Origin: Bacilli bacterium
Lineage (GTDB): Bacteria > Bacillota_I > Bacilli_A > RF39 > UBA660
Direction of reading: 5' to 3'
Assembly (NCBI GenBank): GCA_017461465.1
Contig: JAFTYN010000088.1
Location: forward strand, 1 to 9,021
Length of the DNA: 9,021 nucleotides
Positions 1 to 5,974 of the stretch are shown here, piece by piece (position 1 is the first letter of the stretch; each line of letters begins with the position of its first letter). A program made the translations under genes and the position numbers. Under the pieces are notes generated by a model. That model made no database searches, had not been told where the DNA came from, and saw only the letters and a list, made by a program, of their open reading frames with translations.

Positions 1-351
1 ATTTTAATCGATGGTAAAACAGTTGGTGATATTGGGGAAGCAGTTTTAAAAGATAGAGAAGCTTTATCAGATAATGGTATAGTTGTAGTAACTGCTACAA
101 TTGATAAAACAACCAAAAAAGTTTTAGCAGGACCTGAAATACTAACACGTGGTTTTATTTATGTAAAAGATAATATTGATATAATTAAAGAAGCTGAAAG
201 ACTTTCGTTAGAAGTTATTAATGAAAATATAAAAGAAAACTACGTAGATTTCAATAAGATAAAAGCAGGTATAAGAGACAAAGTTGGTAAATATTTGTAC
301 CAAGTTACTGAATGTAAGCCAATGGTTCTTTTAGTAATTCAAGAGGTTTAA
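1..351 (+). CDS. rnj: Ribonuclease J, C-terminal end (5' part outside window)
   Basis: The last 116 codons of an RNase J, the metallo-beta-lactamase/beta-CASP endo- and 5'-3' exoribonuclease that matures and degrades mRNA in the cytoplasm of Gram-positive bacteria. The frame is open from base 1 and ends at TAA 349-351. Family landmarks of the C-terminal region are visible: DGKTVGDIG, then VLKDREALSDNGIVVV, a strand with TIDKTTKKVLAGPEI, TRGFIYVK, and a final helix/strand with IRDKVGKYLY and KPMVLLVIQEV. The RNase J end is typically ...P-M-I-L-P-I-I-x-E-V, so this is a normal, complete C-terminus. The catalytic histidines of the beta-lactamase core lie upstream of the window. Whether it is the J1 or J2 paralogue cannot be told from this part. 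A terminator overlaps the last codons, so the gene ends its transcription unit. Confidence 0.93.
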   Translation: MLIDGKTVGDIGEAVLKDREALSDNGIVVVTATIDKTTKKVLAGPEILTRGFIYVKDNIDIIKEAERLSLEVINENIKENYVDFNKIKAGIRDKVGKYLYQVTECKPMVLLVIQEV

Positions 352-365
352 TGCCTCTTTTTTTT
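341..365 (+). terminator. Intrinsic terminator of the RNase J gene
   Basis: A perfect 6-bp stem AAGAGG (341-346) / CCTCTT (354-359) with a 7-nt loop is followed by an unbroken T run to 365. The stem includes the last sense codons and the loop holds the stop codon. Confidence 0.85.
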
Positions 366-366
366 A

Positions 367-380
367 TGTTATACTATAAT
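367..380 (+). promoter_or_regulatory. Extended -10 promoter upstream of the glycosyltransferase remnant
   Basis: TG at 367-368, one spacer base, then TATACT 370-375. A second overlapping hexamer, TATAAT, lies at 375-380. There is no convincing -35 at 16-18 bp upstream. It starts one base after the terminator T run, the arrangement repeated through the window. A ribosome-binding-like AAGAGGT follows at 388-394, but no start codon stands at a normal distance from it, which fits a decayed unit. Confidence 0.6.
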
Positions 381-387
381 TACAAAC

Positions 388-472
388 AAGAGGTAAGCTA
401 AACTTTAGAAAGATGTGATATATTATGCTAGATAATAATACTTATTTAAATTGCGAAACAAAGAAAAGTTGA
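388..472 (+). other. Decayed leader with two SD-like sites and a 15-codon ORF
   Basis: AAGAGGT (388-394) sits where the ribosome binding site would be for the promoter at 367-380, but no start follows within 12 bases. A second SD-like stretch, AAAGATGTGATA (409-420), resembles the local consensus AAAGAGGTGAT with one change. It precedes ATG 425, which opens only 15 codons before TGA 470-472. I see no family signature in the short peptide. The likeliest reading is debris in front of the dead glycosyltransferase; a leader peptide is possible but unsupported. Confidence 0.25.
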
Positions 473-484
473 ATTACAAATTTT

Positions 485-1309
485 ATGAATAATAAAATAT
501 TGCCAGTTGTTATACCTGTTTATAATGTAGAAAAATATTTAGACAGGTGTATTAAAAGTATAATAAATCAAACATATAAAAATCTTGAAATAATTTTAGA
601 AGATGATGGTTCAAAAGATAATTCTGGAATAATATGTGATAAATATGCTTCTAGAGATAAAAGAATGTATGAAATATTAATAAGTGATTTAGAAAAATAT
701 GAAGTAGATAAGCTACCTGTGATTATTTAAGAATTGTAGACTATAGTAAAAAACTGAAACATTTGAAAGTAAAGGAGTTTTAATCGAATTACTTAACTTA
801 AATAAAATGCAAAATTATGCTTGGAATAAAGTTTATAAAAAGAAGTTATTTAAAGATATTCGGTATCCAAAAGGGAGAGTTCAAGAAGATGTTGCAGTAA
901 CATATAAGTTAATAATAAATGGAAATAATGTTAGTTATAATAAGTCTAAACTATATTTTATTTAAAAAGAGAAGGAAGCATAATAGATAATTGGAATATT
1001 AAAAATGAAGTAGATTTATATATTAGTGCATTCGAAAGATATAAATATATAAGAAAGAATTATGGAGATTTTTTAGAGAATAATAGATTTTTTTTAATTG
1101 TAACTTGTGATTTGTTTGATAAATGTTATTTATGCTTAAGTGATGATGTTGTAAAAGAAACGAAAAAAATAGTTAAGTATATATCTAAAAAAAATGATAT
1201 AAAAAAAACTATTTCTATTTATAAAAAAACGCAAATAGCTATTTTGATTTTTAATAGTAATCTATATAGAATTTTTATGTTTTTTTATAGAAAGTTAAAA
1301 AAAATTTAG
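485..1309 (+). pseudogene. Family-2 glycosyltransferase pseudogene (in-frame deletion plus three frameshifts)
   Basis: Remains of a GT2 (GT-A fold) glycosyltransferase of the kind that adds sugars to capsule or exopolysaccharide repeat units at the inner face of the membrane. ATG 485 begins with the family start (VVIPVYNVEKYLDRCIKSI, then DDGSKDNSG with the nucleotide-binding DDGS at residues 40-43). After residue 60 (about base 664) it jumps from DKR straight to MYEILI. This omits roughly 40 residues that in the family carry the GGLSxARN and metal-binding DSDD motifs. Three one-base losses follow. One is near 710, where restoring a T gives VDIATCDY. One is in the A run 748-753, where one more A gives TETFESKG. 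One is in the T run 956-959, where one more T gives YFYLKREGS. Between them AWNKVYKKKLF and VQEDVAVTYKL, typical GT2 C-terminal motifs, are readable in frame. The last segment runs open to TAG 1307-1309. The open stretch from 1112 is only its tail. It cannot make an active enzyme. Confidence 0.88.
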
Positions 1310-1327
1310 AAATTAATGATAAAGATC

Positions 1328-1348
1328 GTGTAAATAAAAAATTTACAC
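1328..1348 (+). repeat. Perfect 8-bp inverted repeat (hairpin) after the pseudogene
   Basis: GTGTAAAT (1328-1335) and ATTTACAC (1341-1348) form a perfect stem with an AAAAA loop. The next T-rich stretch begins only about 8 bases later, so it is a poor or decayed terminator for the glycosyltransferase. Alternatively it is an operator for the promoter about 30 bp downstream. Confidence 0.5.
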
Positions 1349-1376
1349 TAGAGATATTTTTAGACGAGATTAAATA

Positions 1377-1402
1377 TGTTATACTATATATAGTAAAGAG
1401 GT
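1377..1402 (+). promoter_or_regulatory. Extended -10 promoter and RBS for the 100-aa membrane protein
   Basis: TG 1377-1378, one base, TATACT 1380-1385, then AAGAGGTGAT from 1396, which places a strong SD 6-7 nt before ATG 1409. The implied 5' leader is about 16 nt. No clear -35 is present. Fourteen bases (1375-1388) are identical to 365-378 in front of the pseudogene. Confidence 0.7.
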
Positions 1403-1408
1403 GATTAG

Positions 1409-1711
1409 ATGTTATCAAATTTTGGTTCAATGCCTACTATAATAGCAACTGGAGTTGTTATTCTTGTTTTATTTGTAGTATTAAGTATATTTAAAACAAT
1501 ATTATCAGGCTCTTTTATAGGTTTTGTAATGGCTACATATTCTTATTTTGTATGGGATTATTACTTTGGACCAGTTCCTTTACTTGCTACTATAGGTTTT
1601 ATTTTATGTGTATCTGGATTTGCTAGTTCGGGTCTAATAAAAAAAGTATTTGCACTTATTGGAATTATTTTATCTGCGTATACAATTTTACATAGTATTG
1701 GAATTATATAA
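1409..1711 (+). CDS. Small four-helix membrane protein of unknown function
   Basis: A 100-residue, almost wholly hydrophobic protein. Helices are apparent at about residues 8-28, 32-50, 55-76 and 78-97. The few charged residues are K29, D50 and the K78-K79 pair in the loop before the last helix. No signal peptide cleavage site, catalytic motif or family signature is recognisable, so no function is proposed. The start is well supported: SD AAGAGGTGAT lies 6-7 nt upstream and a promoter just before it. It is a single-gene unit, with its own promoter upstream and a terminator that overlaps its stop codon. Gene status is strong because of this complete expression context and an uninterrupted frame next to a decayed gene. 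Its neighbours give no hint of its job. Confidence 0.8.
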   Translation: MLSNFGSMPTIIATGVVILVLFVVLSIFKTILSGSFIGFVMATYSYFVWDYYFGPVPLLATIGFILCVSGFASSGLIKKVFALIGIILSAYTILHSIGII

Positions 1712-1732
1712 AAGAGAGATAATCTCTTTTTT
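1710..1732 (+). terminator. Intrinsic terminator of the 100-aa membrane protein gene
   Basis: An 8-bp perfect stem AAAAGAGA (1710-1717) / TCTCTTTT (1723-1730), loop GATAA, T run 1727-1732. The stem starts inside the stop codon (1709-1711). Confidence 0.82.
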
Positions 1733-1737
1733 ATTTG

Positions 1738-1764
1738 TGTTATAATATATATAGAAAGTAGGGA
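1738..1764 (+). promoter_or_regulatory. Extended -10 promoter and RBS of the PII-like/antiporter operon
   Basis: A consensus extended -10: TG 1738-1739, one base, TATAAT 1741-1746. The position 17 bp upstream (1718-1723) is terminator loop and not a -35. SD TAGGGA 1759-1764 lies 4 nt before ATG 1769. The predicted leader is about 16 nt. Confidence 0.72.
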
Positions 1765-1768
1765 TTAT

Positions 1769-2101
1769 ATGAAATTAGTTATTTTAGTTATAAAAGAAGA
1801 AACGCTTTTAGATGATTTTTTAAAAAAATGTTCTAATGCCGGAATAAAAAATATTACGGTTTTTGATACTGATTCATGTGAAAGTGAAAAAGGCGGTACT
1901 AAATATGGCGGTGGTGGTAATATTTTTAATTCCATCAAGTATGCTTTAGATTATTATAATGATGAAAGTAAAACACTTTTTATACCGATAGAAAAAAATA
2001 GAATAGGAGAACTTAAAGATTTAATTAAAGATTTAATACCTAGTCATCAATATTCATTAATGCTTCTTAATTTAGAAGAAATGATTGGATTTGAAGAATA
2101 A
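1769..2101 (+). CDS. PII-like signalling protein paired with the downstream antiporter
   Basis: A 110-residue cytoplasmic protein with the layout of a PII-like (ferredoxin-fold, trimer-forming) sensor. Strand 1 is MKLVILVIK, followed by helix 1 (ETLLDDFLKKCSNAG), strand 2 (NITVFDTDS), a long glycine-rich segment at residues 41-50 (KGG..YGGGG) in the place of the flexible T-loop, helix NIFNSIKYALDYY, strand KTLFIPIE, helix NRIGELKDLIKDLI and a final strand ending SLMLLNLEEMIGFEE. The order and the ending match the stand-alone PII-like proteins of Firmicutes encoded beside cation:proton antiporters. Family knowledge says PII-like proteins bind nucleotides and gate transporters; the ligand here is unknown. 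It is not a classical GlnB/GlnK, since the uridylylated T-loop tyrosine motif is not seen. The stop overlaps the next gene's start (TAATG), so the two are translationally coupled. A role as antiporter regulator is inference. Confidence 0.72.
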   Translation: MKLVILVIKEETLLDDFLKKCSNAGIKNITVFDTDSCESEKGGTKYGGGGNIFNSIKYALDYYNDESKTLFIPIEKNRIGELKDLIKDLIPSHQYSLMLLNLEEMIGFEE

Positions 2102-3264
2102 TGGAAATAATTTTAGGATTATGTGCTAGTTTTGTCTTTGGTTTATTCTTTGGTAAAATTGCTAAAAGACTTAAACTACCTGTAGTAATTGGATACTTAT
2201 TTGCGGGTATTTTAATAGGGCCTAATGTTCTTAATTTAGTTGATTTAAATACAATTGATAATATGGAACTTTTTACAACTATAGCATTATCTTTTGTATC
2301 TTTTGAAATAGGAGCTGGATCAAAATGGTCTTATATTAAAAGATTAGGTAAAAAACCATTTATTATAGGAATAATATGTTCGTTATTTACAATGCTTACT
2401 GTTACTTTAGTTTTACTTGCGTTAGGACAAAGTATATCTTTTTCATTATTACTTGGTGCTATAGCATCATCAACAGCTCCTGCCGCAATTATGATGGTTG
2501 TTCATGAATATAGAGCAAAAGGTGATTTTACAGATACCATTTTAGGTGTAATAGGAGTAGATGACATATTATCAATTATTATGTTTGGTCTTGTTCTTGT
2601 AATAGCAGAAGATATTGAACTAGGTATAAATACATCACTTGGATTCTTTACTCCATTTGTAGATATAACTATATCCTTAGTAGTAGGTGCTATTTTAGGA
2701 TTAACTCTAGGTTTTAGTTCTAAACTATTTAAACAAAAGTCTAATATAATATGTTTAATATTAACACATATATTTATTTCTATATTAATTGGTTATTATG
2801 CCGATATGTCTTCTTTATTAATTTGTACAGTTATGGGTACTATGTTTGTAAATGCCTATAATAGAAGATATACAGATAGAGTAATAGATTTATTAGATTA
2901 TATATCTTCACCTATGTTAATGGTATTCTTTGTATTAAGTGGTGCTAGCTTAGCATTTGAAGTCATTCCAAATGTTGGATTTATCGGAATAATTTATATA
3001 TTAACTAGAATATTTGGAAAAATACTTGGTGCATTTATTGGATGTAAGATTGCACGTGAAGAAAAAGATATTACTCAAAATTTAGGTCCAGCACTTTTAT
3101 CACAAACGGGTTTAGCAATAGGTCTTGCTGTTATAGCAAGAGATGCTCTTAGAGTTGATGGTAATATGCTTATGACTATTGTTATTGGTTCAAGTTTTAT
3201 TTTTGATTTACTAGGACCTTTTATAATAAAAAGAAGCTTAAAGAAAGCTGGAGATATAAGATAG
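2101..3264 (+). CDS. CPA2-family cation:proton antiporter, membrane domain only
   Basis: A 387-residue polytopic protein of the Kef/NapA (monovalent cation:proton antiporter 2) type, which exchanges Na+ or K+ for H+ across the cytoplasmic membrane. The start MEIILGLCASFVFGLFFGKIA and the LKLPVVIGYLFAGILIGP stretch (about 25-41) are the family hallmark. TAPAA (125-129) matches the broken helix of the ion path, and GVDDILS has the paired aspartates D154-D155 at the expected binding site. A basic pair R303/K307 sits in a late helix, and LLSQTGLAIGLA (about 332-343) is the conserved penultimate region. A DD pair is usual in electrogenic NapA/NhaA-type exchangers, so Na+/H+ exchange is plausible; substrate is inference. 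It ends just after the last helix (KRSLKKAGDIR), lacking the RCK/TrkA-N domain of about 200 residues found in KefB/KefC. The separate PII-like protein may supply control instead. ATG 2101 overlaps the upstream stop by one base, with only a weak SD, consistent with coupling. Confidence 0.9.
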   Translation: MEIILGLCASFVFGLFFGKIAKRLKLPVVIGYLFAGILIGPNVLNLVDLNTIDNMELFTTIALSFVSFEIGAGSKWSYIKRLGKKPFIIGIICSLFTMLTVTLVLLALGQSISFSLLLGAIASSTAPAAIMMVVHEYRAKGDFTDTILGVIGVDDILSIIMFGLVLVIAEDIELGINTSLGFFTPFVDITISLVVGAILGLTLGFSSKLFKQKSNIICLILTHIFISILIGYYADMSSLLICTVMGTMFVNAYNRRYTDRVIDLLDYISSPMLMVFFVLSGASLAFEVIPNVGFIGIIYILTRIFGKILGAFIGCKIAREEKDITQNLGPALLSQTGLAIGLAVIARDALRVDGNMLMTIVIGSSFIFDLLGPFIIKRSLKKAGDIR

Positions 3265-3286
3265 AAAGTATTTTTCTATCTTTTTT
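3258..3286 (+). terminator. Intrinsic terminator of the PII-like/antiporter operon
   Basis: A 10-bp perfect stem AAGATAGAAA (3258-3267) / TTTCTATCTT (3273-3282), loop GTATT, T run 3281-3286. The antiporter's stop codon (3262-3264) lies inside the left arm. Confidence 0.88.
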
Positions 3287-3292
3287 GATACC

Positions 3293-3340
3293 TTGATAAA
3301 AAGTATCTTTTATGGTATCATCTTTAGATGGAAATGGGTG
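3293..3340 (+). promoter_or_regulatory. miaB operon promoter (-35, extended -10) and RBS
   Basis: The only promoter in the window with a good -35: TTGATA 3293-3298, a 17-bp spacer, TATCAT 3316-3321 preceded by TG at 3313-3314. SD GGGTG 3336-3340 lies 6 nt before ATG 3347. GATACC (3287-3292) and GGTATC (3314-3319) form an inverted repeat around the -35/spacer, with another GTATC at 3303-3307. These could serve as an operator. Confidence 0.72.
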
Positions 3341-3346
3341 ATTAGT

Positions 3347-4768
3347 ATGAAAATTCCAAATTTAAAAGACGCTAAAGTAAGAACAAGAAATAAATCTATT
3401 ACAAAAGAAAATGAATATATTCTTAATGATAACTTAAGGGTTTTAGGAAAAGGGAAAACATATTTTGTTAAAACTTATGGTTGTCAAATGAATGAACATG
3501 ATTCAGAAAATATTAAAGCTATTTTAGAAGATATGAGCTTTACTGAAGTAGATGACATGGAAAAAGCTGATTTAATTATTCTTAATACCTGTGCAATTAG
3601 AGAAAATGCGCATAATAAAGTATTTGGTATGCTAGGAAGAATTAAACACTTAAAAGAATCTAGACCGGATATTATTACAGGTGTATGTGGATGCATGGTT
3701 CAGGAAGAATCAGTAGTTGAAGAAATAATGACTAAATATAAATGGATAGATATAGTATTTGGTACTCATAATATTCATAATCTTCCTAATATTTTAAATA
3801 CTTCACTTGCTAAAAATAAACTAGAAGTAGAAGTACTTAGCATTGAAGGTGATGTTCTAGAAAATATCCCAGTAAAAAGAGAGAACCCTTATAAAGCTTG
3901 GGTTAATATCATGTATGGATGTGATAAATTCTGTACCTACTGTATTGTTCCTTATACTAGAGGTAAACAAAGAAGTAGAGAACCTAAGTATATATTAGAA
4001 GAAGTAGAAAAGCTTGTAAAAGATGGATATAAAGAAGTTACACTTCTAGGACAAAATGTTAATGCATATGGTAAAGATTTAGAAATAAATTATACTATGG
4101 CAAACTTACTTGAAGATGTTGCTAAAACAGGTATTGAAAGAGTAAGATTTGTAACTAGTCATCCATGGGATTTTAATGATGATATGATTAATATAATAGC
4201 TAAATATGATAATATAATGCCTTATATTCACTTACCACTTCAATCAGGATCATCAAGAATACTTAAATTAATGGGTAGAAGATATACTAAAGAAGAATAT
4301 CTAGAATTATATAATAAACTTAGAAGTAAAGTTCCTAACTGCTCAATTACTACAGATATAATTGTAGGTTTTCCAGGAGAAACAGAAGAAGACTTTAACG
4401 AAACTTTAGATGTAGTAGAAAAATGTAAATATGATTCAGCTTTTACATTTATATTCTCACCTAGAATAGGAACACCAGCATGCCGCATGCTTGATGAAAC
4501 TCCTAAGGAAGTAAAAGAACAAAGATTATATAAACTTAATGATTTAGTTAATAAATATGCTAAAGAAGCTAATGATAATTACGAGAATAAGGTAGTTAAA
4601 GTATTATTAGAAGGATATAGTTCAAAGGACAAAGATATGCTTATGGGTTATACAGAAACTATGAAACTTGTTAATGTTAAAGCTGATAGTAAATATATAG
4701 GACAAATAGTAGATGTAAAAATAACAGATGTTAAGACTTGGAGTATGGATGGCATTATAGTAGACTAA
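3347..4768 (+). CDS. miaB: tRNA-2-methylthio-N6-dimethylallyladenosine synthase MiaB
   Basis: A 473-residue radical-SAM methylthiotransferase that adds a methylthio group to i6A37 of tRNAs reading UNN codons. It carries two [4Fe-4S] clusters. The N-terminal MTTase domain shows TYGCQMNEHDSE (C46), NTCAIRENA (C82) and GCMVQE (C116), the cluster ligands. The radical-SAM motif CDKFCTYC has C192, C196 and C199, followed by VPYTRGKQRSR. GQNVNAYG, LPLQSGSSRIL and DIIVGFPGETEEDF are family motifs. A TRAM domain fills about residues 410-473. MCNEHDS/QNVNAYG-type signatures fit MiaB better than MtaB or RimO. The start at 3347 is chosen over the in-frame ATG 3293 because the promoter -10 (3316-3321) and SD (3336-3340) lie between them. 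It is first gene of an operon with the two genes downstream (gaps of 12 and 10 bases, no terminator between). It is not followed by mutS as in many Firmicutes. Confidence 0.96.
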   Translation: MKIPNLKDAKVRTRNKSITKENEYILNDNLRVLGKGKTYFVKTYGCQMNEHDSENIKAILEDMSFTEVDDMEKADLIILNTCAIRENAHNKVFGMLGRIKHLKESRPDIITGVCGCMVQEESVVEEIMTKYKWIDIVFGTHNIHNLPNILNTSLAKNKLEVEVLSIEGDVLENIPVKRENPYKAWVNIMYGCDKFCTYCIVPYTRGKQRSREPKYILEEVEKLVKDGYKEVTLLGQNVNAYGKDLEINYTMANLLEDVAKTGIERVRFVTSHPWDFNDDMINIIAKYDNIMPYIHLPLQSGSSRILKLMGRRYTKEEYLELYNKLRSKVPNCSITTDIIVGFPGETEEDFNETLDVVEKCKYDSAFTFIFSPRIGTPACRMLDETPKEVKEQRLYKLNDLVNKYAKEANDNYENKVVKVLLEGYSSKDKDMLMGYTETMKLVNVKADSKYIGQIVDVKITDVKTWSMDGIIVD

Positions 4769-4780
4769 AGGAGGTATTTT

Positions 4781-5281
4781 ATGAAAGAAAAAACACTTTT
4801 AGCACTTATAACAGGTGTAGCAATAGGTCTTATAATTGGATCTTTAACCGTATATTTTGTAATGAAAGAATCTAATGAAAAAGAAATAAATGCATACAAA
4901 GAAGAAAACTTAAGTATAACAGAAAAATTTACAATAGAAATAGAAAAACTTAATTTAAAAACTTCTGCTTATCATTTCGTTGATACTATAGAAAATCATA
5001 TACAAACTAAATTATCAGAAGATAATAAGTTTGAAGTTAAAGCAGGTATGTATCTAATAAAAGATACTAATACTTTAAAAGAAGTAGAGGAAGAAACTCT
5101 TAATATTATTACAAATGGTAAAGTAATAAGTGATATTGATTTTAATGGTAACTTACCTGATGATAATAGTATGGTTATACTAACAGAAAAAGGTAAAATA
5201 AAAGAAGCTGTATTTTATAAAGATGGTTATCAAATAAAATATGATATAATTAAAACAGAAGTAACTAAAATAGAAAAGTAG
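4781..5281 (+). CDS. Single-pass membrane-anchored extracellular protein, pilin-like in layout
   Basis: 166 residues. A short basic start (MKEK) precedes one hydrophobic helix at about 5-28, then a charged, probably helical stretch (about 30-62), then a mixed alpha/beta region to the C-terminus. The end reads GKVISDIDFNGNLPDDNS, MVILTEKGKIKEAVFY and DGYQIKYD. This pattern (G-x-x-P-x-x-x-x-V-x-I-x-x-x-G-x-I-x-x-A, then Y-x-I-x-Y-D) resembles the C-terminal beta part of some Firmicutes pilin-like proteins. The prepilin peptidase motif GFTLVE is absent, so it is probably an uncleaved membrane anchor with an outside domain. No lipobox or cysteine is present. An excellent SD (AAGGAGG 4768-4774, 6 nt before ATG) overlaps the miaB stop, so it is expressed with miaB. 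Function is unknown; the pilin resemblance is inference from pattern only. Confidence 0.75.
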   Translation: MKEKTLLALITGVAIGLIIGSLTVYFVMKESNEKEINAYKEENLSITEKFTIEIEKLNLKTSAYHFVDTIENHIQTKLSEDNKFEVKAGMYLIKDTNTLKEVEEETLNIITNGKVISDIDFNGNLPDDNSMVILTEKGKIKEAVFYKDGYQIKYDIIKTEVTKIEK

Positions 5282-5291
5282 AGGGATACTA

Positions 5292-5885
5292 ATGAGTTTG
5301 TTAAAGAAAAGAGCTACTAAAACCAAAAATATAAAGAAATTTAGAAATAAAAAGTTTAATTTAAATAATTTCGTTGAAGAATATTATATGGAGCAAAATA
5401 CTGCTTATATAACAGTGAAAGTAGATAGTTATAATGATATTGTATCTAAATACTCAGTAGATTGTTTAGAATGGATTAATTCAGATTTTGCCAATTATTT
5501 AGAAGAAGTAGCATACTATATTCCAGTAGATGAACCAATTGTTATTGAAATAACAGGTACTAAATTTTCAGAAGAAGAAAAGAAGACAATAGAAAAAGTT
5601 ATTAAAACATACTTTGGATTAAAACTAGGAGATAAAATGCTTGATTTAAATATTAATAGAACTAAGTCTCTAACTTTATTTATACTAGGTATAATGGCTT
5701 TTCTAATCTTTTGGGTATTATATAAGTTTCATGTTATTGAAACTGTTACAGAAATAATTTTATTAGGTTTTTGGTTCTTTATGTGGGAATTCTTAGATTT
5801 AGCATTCCTTGTTAGAAATGAAATTAAAGTTCAAAAATTAGAAGCAGGTCAATTATCTAGTGCTTCTATCGTATTTTTAGATTAA
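5292..5885 (+). CDS. Two-TM membrane protein of unknown function
   Basis: 197 residues in three parts. A lysine/arginine-rich N-terminus (residues 4-21) leads into a soluble alpha/beta domain (about 25-120) with SYNDIVSKYSVDCLEWINSDFANYLEE, the strand PIVIEITGTKF, and a helix EEEKKTIEKVIKTYFGLKLGDKMLDL. Two hydrophobic helices (about 126-145 and 151-173) follow. A C-terminal tail of about 20 residues (NEIKVQKLEAGQLSSASIVFLD) is probably cytoplasmic, as is the N-terminal domain. The pattern resembles conserved hypothetical membrane proteins of gut Firmicutes, but I cannot name a family or activity. SD GAGGGA (5281-5286) overlaps the previous gene's stop, and ATG 5292 follows 5 nt later. It is the last gene of the miaB operon, with the terminator three bases after its stop. 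No catalytic signature is visible. Confidence 0.8.
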   Translation: MSLLKKRATKTKNIKKFRNKKFNLNNFVEEYYMEQNTAYITVKVDSYNDIVSKYSVDCLEWINSDFANYLEEVAYYIPVDEPIVIEITGTKFSEEEKKTIEKVIKTYFGLKLGDKMLDLNINRTKSLTLFILGIMAFLIFWVLYKFHVIETVTEIILLGFWFFMWEFLDLAFLVRNEIKVQKLEAGQLSSASIVFLD

Positions 5886-5887
5886 TT

Positions 5888-5914
5888 AAAAACAAGATTT
5901 AATCTTGTTTTTTT
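5888..5914 (+). terminator. Intrinsic terminator of the miaB operon
   Basis: A 10-bp perfect stem AAAAACAAGA (5888-5897) / TCTTGTTTTT (5903-5912), loop TTTAA, T run 5908-5914. It begins two bases after the stop codon at 5883-5885. Confidence 0.9.
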
Positions 5915-5915
5915 A

Positions 5916-5936
5916 TGCTATAATTAAATAGGTGAT
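5916..5936 (+). promoter_or_regulatory. Extended -10 promoter and first RBS of the LtaS-like unit
   Basis: TG 5916-5917, one base, consensus TATAAT 5919-5924, starting one base after the terminator T run. No -35 is seen, since upstream is terminator stem. SD AGGTGAT (5930-5936) lies 3 nt before ATG 5940. The implied transcript would start at about 5930-5932, so this SD would sit at the extreme 5' end. Confidence 0.7.
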
Positions 5937-5939
5937 AGT

Positions 5940-5972
5940 ATGTACTCATTGACAATAAATAAAGAGGAATAG
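5940..5972 (+). CDS. 10-codon ORF: leader peptide or severed N-terminus of the LtaS-like protein
   Basis: ATG 5940 to TAG 5970-5972 encodes MYSLTINKEE. The start region AATAGGTGATAGTATG (5927-5942) is identical over 16 bases to the one that starts the prepilin gene (7816-7831), so the ribosome should recognise it. The next gene's start lies two bases after the stop and its SD is inside this ORF, so coupled translation is expected. Alternatively this is the original beginning of the enzyme. One extra A in the AA at 5968-5969 would read through as ...NKEEIG and join the 5975 frame, giving a 12-residue longer N-terminus of the kind LtaS-family proteins often have. Whether the peptide itself does anything is unknown. 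Confidence 0.45.
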   Translation: MYSLTINKEE

Positions 5973-5974
5973 GC

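Noticed and set aside
1112..1309. Stand-alone 65-codon gene starting with TTG
   Set aside because: The frame is open further upstream and reads as the C-terminal tail of the broken glycosyltransferase; no SD precedes 1112.
485..1309. Phase-variable glycosyltransferase switched by homopolymer slippage
   Set aside because: Three separate frameshifts and loss of the catalytic core mean no single slip could restore an active enzyme.
1328..1348. Functional intrinsic terminator after the pseudogene
   Set aside because: The stem is perfect but AT-rich and no T run follows directly, so it is listed only as an inverted repeat.
3293..3346. N-terminal extension of MiaB from ATG 3293
   Set aside because: The promoter -10, its spacer and the SD for ATG 3347 lie within it, and ATG 3293 has no SD and overlaps the -35 box.
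3484..3696. Antisense ORF within miaB
   Set aside because: It is a shadow of the MiaB N-terminal domain, with no SD, promoter or recognisable protein pattern.
4240..4488. Antisense ORF within miaB
   Set aside because: It is a shadow of conserved radical-SAM domain codons, with no expression signals.
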